Positions 22,595-31,816 of a DNA stretch of 41,540 nucleotides are shown here, one piece after another. Made by a program: the position numbers and the translations under genes. This DNA is from an uncultured beta proteobacterium. Lineage in GTDB: Bacteria > Pseudomonadota > Gammaproteobacteria > Burkholderiales > Burkholderiaceae. The DNA lies in assembly GCA_903930665.1 (NCBI GenBank), contig CAIYZI010000694.1, positions 1 to 41,540 on the forward strand, in the 5' to 3' direction. How positions within the stretch are numbered: the stretch's first letter is position 1; each line of letters begins with the position of its first letter. Under the pieces are notes generated by a model. The model did no database searches, was not told the origin of the DNA, and was given only the letters and a program-made list of their open reading frames with translations.

Positions 22595-24967
22595 TTACTC
22601 AATGGCTGCTAACTTAGCAATGCTCAGCTGTAGCCACTTCACGCCATTACGCTTGAAATTCACCTGAGCGCGCGCATCAGCATCATTCCCCTCTAAGGCA
22701 GTTACACGCCCTTCGCCAAACTTGGTATGAAAAACATTTTGACCAATCGTGAAGGGATAATTTCCGCGAGGTGGCGCAGCCATCCGTCTAATTTCAGTCG
22801 ATGCTGAGCCAATCCGTTTGGCAGGTTGCTGACGGGAGCTTCCAGAATCAAAGAAATCATTAGATTCATATTCGCGTTGGCGGGTATAACCATCTTGCCA
22901 AGTAGATCCTGAACTTCGACTATTGCTATTACCGCCCCAGCGCGCATCTTTTGCTTTTGGCGTAAGCCATTTGAGAGAATCCGATGGCAGCTCTTCTAAG
23001 AAACGAGAAGGCATGTTGTAGCGCACCTGACCATGCAACATGCGTGACTGTGTATGAGACAGGTAGAGTCGCTCTTTGGCTCGTGTAATGGCCACGTACA
23101 TTAAACGTCGTTCTTCCTCTAGACCATTTAATTCATTCACACTGTTTTCATGAGGAAATAAACCCTCCTCCAAACCAGTGATAAATACTGCGGTGAACTC
23201 CAGACCTTTTGCCGAATGCACTGTCATCAGCTGCACTGCATCTTGACCTGCTTGAGCCTGGTTATCACCCGCCTCTAATGAGGCATGAGATAAGAAGGCG
23301 GCTAAAGGAGAAACTTCAACTACACCAGGAGCATTTTCTCCGGGCAACACTGCTGCTGCAGCATCTTGCCCATAACCCTCTTCTGCAATAAAGGCAGTTG
23401 CGGCATTAATTAATTCTTGTAAGTTTTCAACGCGATCTTGTCCTTCGCGTTCGGTCATATAGTGCTGAATCAAGCCGCTATGCTGAATCACAAACTCTAC
23501 AGTCTCAGGCAAAGTGTTGTGACGTGTGGCTTCCCGCATATGATCGACCAGCCTAATAAATCCTGCAAGCGTCGCGCCCGCTTTGCCGTCCAAAGAAGAT
23601 GCGGCTAGATAGAGTGAAGACTGTTGAGTACGGGCGGCATCTTGCAATGCCTCGATGGATCGAGCACCAATTCCGCGGGTTGGAAAATTCACAACTCTTG
23701 AAAATGAGGTGTCGTCATTGGGGTTTTCAAGAAGGCGTAAATAGGCGAGCGCATGTTTAATTTCAGCACGTTCGAAAAAGCGTAAGCCACCATATACACG
23801 ATAGGCAATACCTGCAGAGAATAGAGCGTGCTCAATAATTCGTGACTGAGCGTTACTTCTATAAAGCAAGGCAATCTCGGCACGCTTAATTCCGCTATTA
23901 ACAAGCGCTTTGATTTCATCAACTAACCAAGCAGCTTCAGCATGATCACTAGGGGCATCATAAATACGGACTGGTTCACCATGACCCGCATCAGTACGTA
24001 AGTTTTTTCCTAAACGCTCTGAGTTATTTGCAATTAAATGATTGGCTGTATCCAGAATATGGCCGTGCGAGCGATAGTTCTGCTCTAGCTTCACCATCAT
24101 TGGGTGGAACTGCTTTTCATAAAGACGCATGTTCTCGACATCAGCGCCACGGAAGGCGTAAATACTTTGATCATCATCGCCGACGGCAAAGACTGCGCTA
24201 GTTCCAGCACCACTAACATTTACCGAACTAGCATCATGTCCAGATAACAACTTGAGCCATGCATACTGCAAAGCATTGGTGTCTTGAAACTCGTCAATCA
24301 AAATATGACGAAAACGCTCTTGATAGTGCGTGCGAATAGATTCATTGTGCTTAAGCAGCTCATAACTACGCAATAAGAGCTCTGCAAAGTCCACAACCCC
24401 TTCGCGTTGGCATTGCTCGTCGTAGGCGGCATATAACTGCGCCATCTTGGCCTGAAAGTCATCCCCAACAGCGAGGTCACGCGCTCTTTGGCCGCGCTCT
24501 TTGGCATGCGCAATGAAATACTGCAATTGTTTGGCGGGATATTTCTCATCATCGACCTTTAAACCCTTTAAAAGGCGCTTAATGGCAGAAAGCTGGTCCT
24601 GAGTGTCCAATATCTGGAAAGTGGACGGTAAACCCGCCTCTTTATGGTGTGCGCGCAATAAACGGTTGCAAAGACCATGAAAAGTGCCAATCCACATACC
24701 GCGGGTATTAATCGGCAACATCGCCCCCAAGCGGACCATCATCTCCTTCGCAGCCTTATTGGTAAAGGTTACAGCAAGAACTCCAATGGGCGATACCTGC
24801 CCCGTCTGGATTAACCAAGCGATGCGGGTAGTGAGAACACGGGTTTTACCGCTTCCCGCCCCCGCTAAGATTAAGCCGGATTGAGCTTGGCCATTTTGGT
24901 TTACGGGCGGGAGCGTTACTGCCTCGCGCTGTTCTGGGTTGAGGTTCGCGAGCAAGTCTGAGTACAT
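22595..24967 (-). CDS. uvrD: UvrD-family DNA helicase II
   Basis: A 790-residue superfamily 1 helicase acting 3'-5' in nucleotide excision and mismatch repair. The motifs are in order: Walker A AGAGSGKT, motif II DEFQDTN, motif III VGDDDQSIYAFRGA, QNYRSH, TVHSAKGLEF and motif VI YVAITRAKERLYLS. The C-terminus has the Tudor-like domain (FHTKFGEGRVTALEG) that contacts RNA polymerase in UvrD/PcrA. The frame is open for 64 more codons, overlapping valS, but MYSDLLANLNPEQREAV matches the family start, so the ATG at 24967 is used. TATAAT lies seven bases before it. Confidence 0.95.
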   Translation of the reverse strand: MYSDLLANLNPEQREAVTLPPVNQNGQAQSGLILAGAGSGKTRVLTTRIAWLIQTGQVSPIGVLAVTFTNKAAKEMMVRLGAMLPINTRGMWIGTFHGLCNRLLRAHHKEAGLPSTFQILDTQDQLSAIKRLLKGLKVDDEKYPAKQLQYFIAHAKERGQRARDLAVGDDFQAKMAQLYAAYDEQCQREGVVDFAELLLRSYELLKHNESIRTHYQERFRHILIDEFQDTNALQYAWLKLLSGHDASSVNVSGAGTSAVFAVGDDDQSIYAFRGADVENMRLYEKQFHPMMVKLEQNYRSHGHILDTANHLIANNSERLGKNLRTDAGHGEPVRIYDAPSDHAEAAWLVDEIKALVNSGIKRAEIALLYRSNAQSRIIEHALFSAGIAYRVYGGLRFFERAEIKHALAYLRLLENPNDDTSFSRVVNFPTRGIGARSIEALQDAARTQQSSLYLAASSLDGKAGATLAGFIRLVDHMREATRHNTLPETVEFVIQHSGLIQHYMTEREGQDRVENLQELINAATAFIAEEGYGQDAAAAVLPGENAPGVVEVSPLAAFLSHASLEAGDNQAQAGQDAVQLMTVHSAKGLEFTAVFITGLEEGLFPHENSVNELNGLEEERRLMYVAITRAKERLYLSHTQSRMLHGQVRYNMPSRFLEELPSDSLKWLTPKAKDARWGGNSNSRSSGSTWQDGYTRQREYESNDFFDSGSSRQQPAKRIGSASTEIRRMAAPPRGNYPFTIGQNVFHTKFGEGRVTALEGNDADARAQVNFKRNGVKWLQLSIAKLAAIE

Positions 24968-24974
24968 CGCCCCA

Positions 24975-24982
24975 ATTATAAT
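24975..24982. promoter_or_regulatory. Overlapping divergent -10 boxes of uvrD and valS
   Basis: The 8 bases here carry TATAAT on the plus strand (24977-24982) and TATAAT on the minus strand (24980-24975). They lie in the only 24 bases between the two start codons, 9 bases from the valS ATG and 7 from the uvrD ATG. Good -35 hexamers are not visible, so strength is uncertain. Confidence 0.55.
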
Positions 24983-24991
24983 TTGCCTCTT

Positions 24992-27883
24992 ATGCCAAAT
25001 GCTTCGAATACCCCCAATTTTCCAACGACCAGTCCAGCGGACGAACTCGCCAAATCCTACGAACCAGCCCCGATTGAGGCCTACTGGGGCCCAGAATGGG
25101 AGCGTAGAGGTATTGCTAACGCCAGCATGGATGATGGGAAGGCTGATTTCAGCATTCAACTGCCCCCACCTAATGTCACTGGCACCCTACATATGGGCCA
25201 CGCTTTTAACCAAACCATCATGGATGGCTTGGTTCGTCATGCGCGCATGTCCGGCAAAAATACCTTATGGGTACCCGGTACCGACCATGCTGGCATAGCC
25301 ACACAAATTGTGGTTGAGCGCCAATTGGACGCACAAAAGGTTTCTCGTCATGATTTAGGACGTGAGAAGTTCCTGGAAAAAGTTTGGGAATGGAAAGAAA
25401 CCTCCGGATCCACCATTACCCGTCAAATCCGCCGTTTGGGCGCATCAATAGACTGGGGTAAAGAGTATTTCACCATGGACAGCAAAATGTCCAAGGCAGT
25501 CGTTGAAGTATTTGTTCGTCTACACGAACAAGGCTTGATCTATCGCGGCAAACGCTTAGTGAACTGGGATCCAGTTTTAGGTACCGCCGTCTCAGATCTT
25601 GAGGTAGTTAGCGAAGAAGAAGATGGTTCAATGTGGCATATCCGCTACCCACTCACCGATGGGTCAGGTCATTTGACTGTTGCTACGACACGTCCAGAAA
25701 CTTTACTCGGTGACGTTGCTGTCATGGTGAACCCAGAAGATGAGCGCTATAAACATCTGATTGGTAAATTCGTGAATCTGCCATTGTGCGACCGTCAAAT
25801 TCCGATCATTGCAGATGATTATGTAGATCTGAACTTTGGTACGGGTGTAGTGAAAGTAACCCCTGCACACGACTTTAATGACTATGCAGTTGGCCAACGC
25901 CATCAACTCCCGCTCATCAACATCCTCACCCTTGATGCCAAGATTAATGAAAATGCCCCGGCTATCTACCAAGGCATGGAGCGTTTTGCTGCTCGTAAAC
26001 AAATAGTAAGTAATTTGGATGCAGCAGGCCTTTTGGAAAAAGTTCAGCCGCATAAATTGATGGTGCCACGCGGTGATCGCACTCAGACAATTATTGAGCC
26101 TATGCTCACCGATCAATGGTTTGTAGCTGTTTCCAAGCCCAGTCCGGATAACAAATACCAGCCCGGCTCTTCAATTGCTAGCGCAGCATTGGATGCAGTC
26201 ACTAAGGGTGATATCAAACTTGTTCCTGAAAACTGGATCAGCACCTATACGCAATGGCTTGAAAATATCCAAGACTGGTGTATTTCTCGTCAACTCTGGT
26301 GGGGCCATCAAATCCCAGCTTGGTACGGTGACAATGGAGAAATTTTTGTAGCCCGCTCTGAAGAAGAGGCAAAAGCTAAAGCTACTGCTGCAGGCTACAA
26401 AGGGGGTCTAAATCGTGACCCCGATGTATTGGATACCTGGTTCAGCTCTGCCTTGGTGCCATTTAGCTCATTAGGTTGGCCAGAAGAAACACCGGCCCTC
26501 AATCATTTCTTACCGTCCTCAGTATTGGTAACGGGGTTTGACATCATTTTCTTCTGGGTAGCGCGCATGGTCATGATGACCTGCCACTTCACTGGAAAAG
26601 TACCGTTTCATACGGTATATGTTCACGGCTTAGTACGTGATGCTGAAGGCCAAAAGATGAGCAAATCCAAAGGTAATACCTTGGATCCTATCGATCTGAT
26701 TGATGGCATCAAAATTGAAGAGCTCGTTGCCAAAAGAACTTCTGGCTTGATGAATCCTAAACAAGCAGAGAGCATTGGCAAGAAAACCAAAAAAGAATTT
26801 CCAGATGGCATTCTGGCGTTTGGGACCGATGCACTTCGCTTTACCTTTGCTTCTCTTGCCTCATTGGGTCGCAATATTAATTTCGACCAGAAACGTTGTG
26901 AAGGTTATCGCAACTTCTGTAACAAGCTTTGGAATGCCACTCGCTTTGTTCTCATGAACTGCTCAGGCAATGATGAAGAAAATGGCTTTGCACCTTGTGA
27001 TAATCAATGCGGTCCTGATGGCTATCTAGATTTTTCACCAGCAGACAAATGGATTGTTTCTTTATTACAAAGAACTGAGGCTGAAGTCGATAAAGGGTTT
27101 CAGAACTACCGTTTCGATAATATTGCCACCAATATTTATCAGTTCGTTTGGGATGAATATTGCGACTGGTATTTAGAGTTAGCAAAGGTTCAACTGCAAA
27201 CAGGTACTCCAGCACAGCAACGCGCAACACGTCGTACTTTATTGCGCGTGCTCGAAACCATCTTGCGCATGGCTCATCCCTTGATTCCATTCATCACTGA
27301 AACACTATGGCAAACAGTTGGGCCCAAAACTGGCAAAGCACTCGCTAATCAAGAAAAGCAAACGATTGCCTTGCAACCCTATCCAATTTCTCAACCAGAG
27401 AAGATTGATGAGAAGAGTGAAGCCTGGGTTGCTCAAATTAAAGCCATCGTTGATGCCTGCAGAAATCTACGCGGTGAAATGCAAGTCTCGCCAGCACTCA
27501 GAGTTCCACTCTGGATTTACGGTCCAGAAGACTTCTTAAAGCAAGCCAGCCCTTATATCACTGCTTTAGCTAAACTATCAGAGGTGAAAATCTACGGCGA
27601 TGAATCTGCCTTGGAAAAAGATGCTCCCGATTCTCCAATCGCTTTGATTGGAGATCTCAAGCTCTTATTGAAGATTGAAGTTGATGTTGCCGCGGAAAGA
27701 ATTCGTCTCAGTAAAGAGATTGACCGTCTGGCTAATGAAATTCAAAAAGCGCGCGGTAAACTGACTAACGAAAGCTTTGTAGCTCGCGCCCCAGAAGAAG
27801 TCGTTGCCCAGGAAAAGCAACGTTTAGCAGGTTTTGAGCAAAATCATGAGAAGCTTGTTGCGCAATTAGAGCGTCTCAAGTAA
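24992..27883 (+). CDS. valS: Valyl-tRNA synthetase
   Basis: This 963-residue class I synthetase charges tRNA-Val. The signature LPPPNVTGTLHMGHAFN carries the HIGH-type motif, the editing CP1 domain follows (ATTRPETLLGDVAV), and KMSKSKGN lies near the middle. The anticodon-binding domain and a C-terminal coiled-coil arm (AAERIRLSKEIDRLANEIQKARGKL) complete the protein. The ATG at 24992 is preferred over an in-frame TTG at 24983, which falls directly after the -10 box. No Shine-Dalgarno sequence is present, and the predicted leader is only 2-4 bases. Confidence 0.97.
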   Translation: MPNASNTPNFPTTSPADELAKSYEPAPIEAYWGPEWERRGIANASMDDGKADFSIQLPPPNVTGTLHMGHAFNQTIMDGLVRHARMSGKNTLWVPGTDHAGIATQIVVERQLDAQKVSRHDLGREKFLEKVWEWKETSGSTITRQIRRLGASIDWGKEYFTMDSKMSKAVVEVFVRLHEQGLIYRGKRLVNWDPVLGTAVSDLEVVSEEEDGSMWHIRYPLTDGSGHLTVATTRPETLLGDVAVMVNPEDERYKHLIGKFVNLPLCDRQIPIIADDYVDLNFGTGVVKVTPAHDFNDYAVGQRHQLPLINILTLDAKINENAPAIYQGMERFAARKQIVSNLDAAGLLEKVQPHKLMVPRGDRTQTIIEPMLTDQWFVAVSKPSPDNKYQPGSSIASAALDAVTKGDIKLVPENWISTYTQWLENIQDWCISRQLWWGHQIPAWYGDNGEIFVARSEEEAKAKATAAGYKGGLNRDPDVLDTWFSSALVPFSSLGWPEETPALNHFLPSSVLVTGFDIIFFWVARMVMMTCHFTGKVPFHTVYVHGLVRDAEGQKMSKSKGNTLDPIDLIDGIKIEELVAKRTSGLMNPKQAESIGKKTKKEFPDGILAFGTDALRFTFASLASLGRNINFDQKRCEGYRNFCNKLWNATRFVLMNCSGNDEENGFAPCDNQCGPDGYLDFSPADKWIVSLLQRTEAEVDKGFQNYRFDNIATNIYQFVWDEYCDWYLELAKVQLQTGTPAQQRATRRTLLRVLETILRMAHPLIPFITETLWQTVGPKTGKALANQEKQTIALQPYPISQPEKIDEKSEAWVAQIKAIVDACRNLRGEMQVSPALRVPLWIYGPEDFLKQASPYITALAKLSEVKIYGDESALEKDAPDSPIALIGDLKLLLKIEVDVAAERIRLSKEIDRLANEIQKARGKLTNESFVARAPEEVVAQEKQRLAGFEQNHEKLVAQLERLK

Positions 27884-27923
27884 TCAGCTATAAAATATAT
27901 AAGTTAATTAAAGCGGAAGCGAA

Positions 27924-28808
27924 ATGTCAATGTCCACCAAAGCGGTTACCAAAGCAGTTTTTCCAGTCGCGGGTTTGGGCACACGCTTCTTGCCAGCCAC
28001 CAAGGCAAGTCCAAAGGAGATGCTGAACGTAGTGGATAAACCCCTCATTCAGTATGCTGTTGAGGAAGCAGTGGCAGCTGGCATTACAGAAATGATTTTC
28101 GTAACTGGTCGTAGTAAGCGGGCTATTGAAGATCACTTTGACAAAGCCTATGAGCTCGAGGCAGAACTCGAGGCTAAAAATAAACAAGCTTTACTTGAAA
28201 TTGTTCGCAATGTAAAACCAAGTCATGTGAACTGCGTTTATGTTCGCCAATCTGAAGCCTTAGGCCTTGGACATGCAGTTCTATGTGCTGAAAAATTAGT
28301 TAGAGATGAGCCTTTTGCAATCATCCTGGCAGATGACTTACTTGATGGAAATCCACCTGTACTAAAACAGATGCTCAAAGTCTTTGAAGAACAAAACGGT
28401 TCAGTATTGGCAGTAGAAAAAATTGATCCCGCTAAAAGCAGCTCTTATGGAATCATTTCTGGGTCCGAAGTCACTAAAGGCATTTATCGCCTCAATGGCA
28501 TTGTTGAAAAACCGCAACCTGAGGATGCACCTTCAAACTTGGCGGTAGTAGGTCGCTATGTATTGTCTTCGGACATCTTCAATCACATCCGTAATTTAAA
28601 GCCAGGTGCTGGCGGTGAAATTCAACTCACCGATGCCATTGCCTCGCTCCTCAAGGATGAGCCTGTATTTGCTTACGAATATGATGGCGTACGTTATGAC
28701 TGCGGTAGCAAACTGGGTTACCTCAAGGCATCGGTCGAATTTGCTCTGCGTCACCCAGAAGTGAGCGCAGAATTCGCGGCCTATCTTAAAAGTCGTCCAA
28801 TAATTTAA
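27924..28808 (+). CDS. galU: UTP-glucose-1-phosphate uridylyltransferase
   Basis: A 294-residue GalU that forms UDP-glucose from UTP and glucose 1-phosphate for exopolysaccharide, LPS and sugar interconversion. The nucleotide-binding start FPVAGLGTRFLPATKASPKEML, the ADDLLDG motif and GIVEKPQPEDAPSNLAVVGRY are typical. GGAAG precedes the ATG at 27924, and a second ATG two codons later is possible. It is 40 bases after valS in the same direction, with an AT-rich gap that could hold its own promoter. Confidence 0.95.
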   Translation: MSMSTKAVTKAVFPVAGLGTRFLPATKASPKEMLNVVDKPLIQYAVEEAVAAGITEMIFVTGRSKRAIEDHFDKAYELEAELEAKNKQALLEIVRNVKPSHVNCVYVRQSEALGLGHAVLCAEKLVRDEPFAIILADDLLDGNPPVLKQMLKVFEEQNGSVLAVEKIDPAKSSSYGIISGSEVTKGIYRLNGIVEKPQPEDAPSNLAVVGRYVLSSDIFNHIRNLKPGAGGEIQLTDAIASLLKDEPVFAYEYDGVRYDCGSKLGYLKASVEFALRHPEVSAEFAAYLKSRPII

Positions 28809-28810
28809 GC

Positions 28811-28828
28811 TTAGCTTAGCTAAGCTAA
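28811..28828. repeat. Perfect 18-bp palindrome between galU and tusA-like genes
   Basis: TTAGCTTAGCTAAGCTAA is its own reverse complement and fills most of the 23 bases between the convergent genes. It may act as a terminator stem for either strand; there is no adjacent long T run. Confidence 0.6.
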
Positions 28829-28831
28829 TTC

Positions 28832-29071
28832 TTACCTTCTTTTTAAAAAGAAGACCAACACATTTCCTTCGGTAGTGCTGGCAACAAGCTCATTGCCAGT
28901 CTGTTTGGCAAACGCAGGGAAATCATGAGCAGCGCCAGCATCTGTCGCTCTCACCTTGACCACTTCACCTGATTGCATCGTTGCAAGCATTTTCTTGGTA
29001 CGCAGAATGGGAAGTGGGCAATTGAGACCAACCGCATCCACTTCAACATTAAAAGCTATCTTGTCGCTCAT
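28832..29071 (-). CDS. TusA-family sulfur carrier protein
   Basis: A 79-residue protein with the TusA fold. The CPxP motif is present (LNCPLPILRTKKML, active Cys18), which carries a persulfide. TusA-type proteins relay sulfur to tRNA 2-thiouridine, molybdenum cofactor or other acceptors; which one applies here is not shown by sequence. The ATG overlaps the alaS stop as ATGA, so it is translated with alaS. It may receive sulfur from desulfurases or from sulfurtransferases such as the one at 15736-16566, but that is inference. Confidence 0.9.
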   Translation of the reverse strand: MSDKIAFNVEVDAVGLNCPLPILRTKKMLATMQSGEVVKVRATDAGAAHDFPAFAKQTGNELVASTTEGNVLVFFLKRR

Positions 29072-31692
29072 TTGCTAGCAACCCAATCTTGAACGCCCGC
29101 CAAAGCAGCATTTAAAGCGGCAGGATTATTTCCCCCGGCCATAGCCATTTCTGGTTTACCACCACCTTTACCGCCCACCTGCAAGGCAACAAAATTCACG
29201 AGGTCACCTGCTTTGACTTTAGCAATGGAGTCAGCAGTAACACCAGCGACCAAACTGACTTTATCGCCCTGAACGGATGCCAAAATAATTGCGGCTGTTT
29301 TTAGTTTGGCCTTCAAAGCATCCATTGTTTCACGCAATATTTGCGCATCAGCACCATCTAAACGTGCGGCCAAAACTTTGATGCCGTTAATCTCGACAGC
29401 CTGTGTTGCCAACTCATCGCCTTGGCTTGCCGCAAATTTGGAATTTACTTTCTCCAATTCACGCTCAGCTTGACGCAAACTTTCTTGAAGTTGAGAAACA
29501 CGAGCTACCAAATCCCCAGGATGGGTTTTGAGTACAGCAGCAGCTTCATTGATTTTGTCTTCAAGGCCTTGCAAGAAATGCAGTGCATTTTGACCAGTTA
29601 CCGCTTCCACGCGACGGATGCCTGCAGCGACGCCGCCTTCAGAAACAATCTTCAAGCTACCTATGTCCCCAGTGCGAGCCACATGGGTACCACCACATAA
29701 TTCTTTAGAGCTACCGATTTCTAAAACACGCACCTCATCACCATACTTCTCACCAAAGAGCATCATGGCGCCGGTCTTTTGCGCATCATCCAATGACATC
29801 ACTTTTGCAGAAGTAGCCGCATTAGTCAAAATTTCACGATTTACAATATTTTCTATTTGGCGAATTTGAGCGGCAGTAATAGGGGCATTGTGAGTAAAGT
29901 CGAAACGGGTCTTACTAGCATCAACCAAAGAACCTTTTTGCTGAACATGGTCGCCCAATATTTCACGCAAAGCTTTATGAAGAATATGGGTAGCGCTATG
30001 ATTTCGCATGATGTCAGAGCGCTTCTCAATATCCACCATCGCATTTAAGGTATCTCCAACCTTCAATTCACCTTCAGAAACCTCACCTTGATGACCAAAC
30101 ACATCAGCCTGAATCTTAAAAGTATCATCAACTGTAAATCGAGTACCTTCATTGCGTAACTCACCGCTGTCACCAATCTGACCGCCTGACTCTGCATAGA
30201 ACGGGGTGTTATCCAATACAACTACTGCAGCATCACCCGCTTTAACGGATTGCACTGAAGTACCATCTATATATAAAGCTGTTACTTTTGCACCTTCATG
30301 CCTTAAGGTGTCATAGCCATGAAATTGCGTTGGTTTGCCAGAGTATTCCAAACCTTGAGCAACCTTAAACTTACCCGCAGCTCTAGCTTGATCGCGTTGC
30401 TTTTGCATCGCCGCTTCAAAGCCTTCGCTATCAACAGTGACATTACGCTCACGGCAAACGTCAGCCGTAAGATCCAAAGGAAAGCCAAAGGTATCGTGTA
30501 AACGAAATGCCGTTTCGCCATCAACAGTCTTCGCGCCATTAGCAAGAGCCCCTTCAAGGATCTCCATGCCATTAGCAATCGTTTGGAAGAAGCGCTCTTC
30601 TTCTTGCTTTAATACTTCACTGACCTTATCTTGCGCAGCACGTAGCTCAGGATAGGCATCGCCCATCTCTTTCACTAAAGCTGGAACCAATTGGTAAAAG
30701 AAAGGTTTGCGAGCGCCTAACTTATAGCCATGTCGAATTGCCCGACGTGCAATACGACGCAATACATAACCGCGCCCAGCATTACCTGGAATCACACCAT
30801 CCACCACAATAAAACTACAGGCTCGAATATGGTCTGCAATCACCTTTAATGAAGGACTAGTAGCATCACAATTTTCACCGCCGGCTCCGTCCACCACTTC
30901 TTTCGCAGCCTTTAATAAATTGACAAAAAGATCAATTTCATAATTGGAGTGAACGTGTTGCAAGACGGCAGCAATACGCTCTAAACCCATACCCGTATCA
31001 ACACTAGGTTTTGGCAATGGATGCATATTGCCCGCTTCATCGCGGTTATATTGCATGAACACATTATTCCAAATCTCAATAAAGCGATCGCCATCCTCAT
31101 CAGGACTACCGGGAGGGCCTCCGGGAATATGATCACCGTGATCGTAGAAGATCTCAGTACAAGGACCGCAAGGGCCCGTATCACCCATCATCCAGAAATT
31201 ATCTGAAGCGTAACGCGCGCCCTTGTTATCACCAATCCGAATAATGCGATCTGCCGGCACACCGATTTGGTCTTTCCAAATAGCATAGGCTTCGTCATCT
31301 TCCGCATAAACGGTAACCAATAGTCTATCTTTTGGAAGCTGGAAAACTTGGGTCAATAAATCCCAAGCAAACTGAATGGCATCCTTTTTGAAATAATCAC
31401 CAAAGGAGAAATTGCCAAGCATTTCAAAAAAGGTATGGTGACGCGCGGTATAGCCAACGTTATCCAAATCGTTATGCTTGCCGCCCGCACGAATACACTT
31501 TTGCGCAGTTGTAGCTCGGGAATAAGGACGCTTATCAAAGCCCAAAAAAACATCCTTAAATTGATTCATCCCAGCATTCGTAAATAGCAAGGTTGGATCA
31601 TCTCCAGGAACTACTGGGCTAGAGGGAACAATTTGGTGGCCTTTTTCGGCGAAGAAGTCCAGGTATGCCTGGCGAATTTGGGTGACTTTCAT
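29068..31692 (-). CDS. alaS: Alanyl-tRNA synthetase
   Basis: An 874-residue class II synthetase. The catalytic domain opens with TQIRQAYLDFFAEKGHQIVPSSPVVP, which fits the family start and supports the ATG at 31692. The editing domain has the zinc-type pair HSATHILHKAL and CGGTHVARTGD, which clears Ser- and Gly-tRNA-Ala. The C-terminal DHHA1/C-Ala domain ends with GGKGGGKPEMAMAGG. No Shine-Dalgarno sequence is present, and the -10 box is seven bases before the ATG. The gene ends in a four-base overlap with the tusA-like gene. Confidence 0.98.
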   Translation of the reverse strand: MKVTQIRQAYLDFFAEKGHQIVPSSPVVPGDDPTLLFTNAGMNQFKDVFLGFDKRPYSRATTAQKCIRAGGKHNDLDNVGYTARHHTFFEMLGNFSFGDYFKKDAIQFAWDLLTQVFQLPKDRLLVTVYAEDDEAYAIWKDQIGVPADRIIRIGDNKGARYASDNFWMMGDTGPCGPCTEIFYDHGDHIPGGPPGSPDEDGDRFIEIWNNVFMQYNRDEAGNMHPLPKPSVDTGMGLERIAAVLQHVHSNYEIDLFVNLLKAAKEVVDGAGGENCDATSPSLKVIADHIRACSFIVVDGVIPGNAGRGYVLRRIARRAIRHGYKLGARKPFFYQLVPALVKEMGDAYPELRAAQDKVSEVLKQEEERFFQTIANGMEILEGALANGAKTVDGETAFRLHDTFGFPLDLTADVCRERNVTVDSEGFEAAMQKQRDQARAAGKFKVAQGLEYSGKPTQFHGYDTLRHEGAKVTALYIDGTSVQSVKAGDAAVVVLDNTPFYAESGGQIGDSGELRNEGTRFTVDDTFKIQADVFGHQGEVSEGELKVGDTLNAMVDIEKRSDIMRNHSATHILHKALREILGDHVQQKGSLVDASKTRFDFTHNAPITAAQIRQIENIVNREILTNAATSAKVMSLDDAQKTGAMMLFGEKYGDEVRVLEIGSSKELCGGTHVARTGDIGSLKIVSEGGVAAGIRRVEAVTGQNALHFLQGLEDKINEAAAVLKTHPGDLVARVSQLQESLRQAERELEKVNSKFAASQGDELATQAVEINGIKVLAARLDGADAQILRETMDALKAKLKTAAIILASVQGDKVSLVAGVTADSIAKVKAGDLVNFVALQVGGKGGGKPEMAMAGGNNPAALNAALAGVQDWVASK

Positions 31693-31728
31693 GCGAATAA
31701 TTATCGCATTGGCATGTAGCTAGGGCAA
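31691..31728 (-). promoter_or_regulatory. alaS promoter within a near-palindrome
   Basis: On the minus strand TTGCCC (31728-31723), a 17-base spacer and GATAAT (31705-31700) with the extended element TGC give a good sigma-70 promoter. Transcription should start about one base before the alaS ATG. The 19 bases 31691-31709, covering the -10 and part of the start codon, form a palindrome (arms ATGCGA/TCGCAT around TAATTA) with one extra A. Confidence 0.65.
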
Positions 31729-31756
31729 ACAAGTCCAAGACCCTTCTTTCCTGTCA

Positions 31757-31810
31757 TACAATCAATTGGAATTCATAAATAAATCGGCACTCATGTCGGT
31801 ATACAAGGAG
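31757..31810 (+). promoter_or_regulatory. Candidate tctB -10 box and start-deciding ribosome site
   Basis: TACAAT (31757-31762) is a plausible -10 with a start near 31769. AAGGAG (31805-31810) is a strong Shine-Dalgarno sequence six bases before the TTG at 31817, which decides in favour of that TTG over the ATG at 31793. Confidence 0.5.
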
Positions 31811-31816
31811 CACAGC

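Noticed and set aside
24968..25159. 64-codon N-terminal extension of UvrD overlapping valS
   Set aside because: The conserved family start is MYSDLLANLN at 24967, and the extension would run antisense through the valS coding region.
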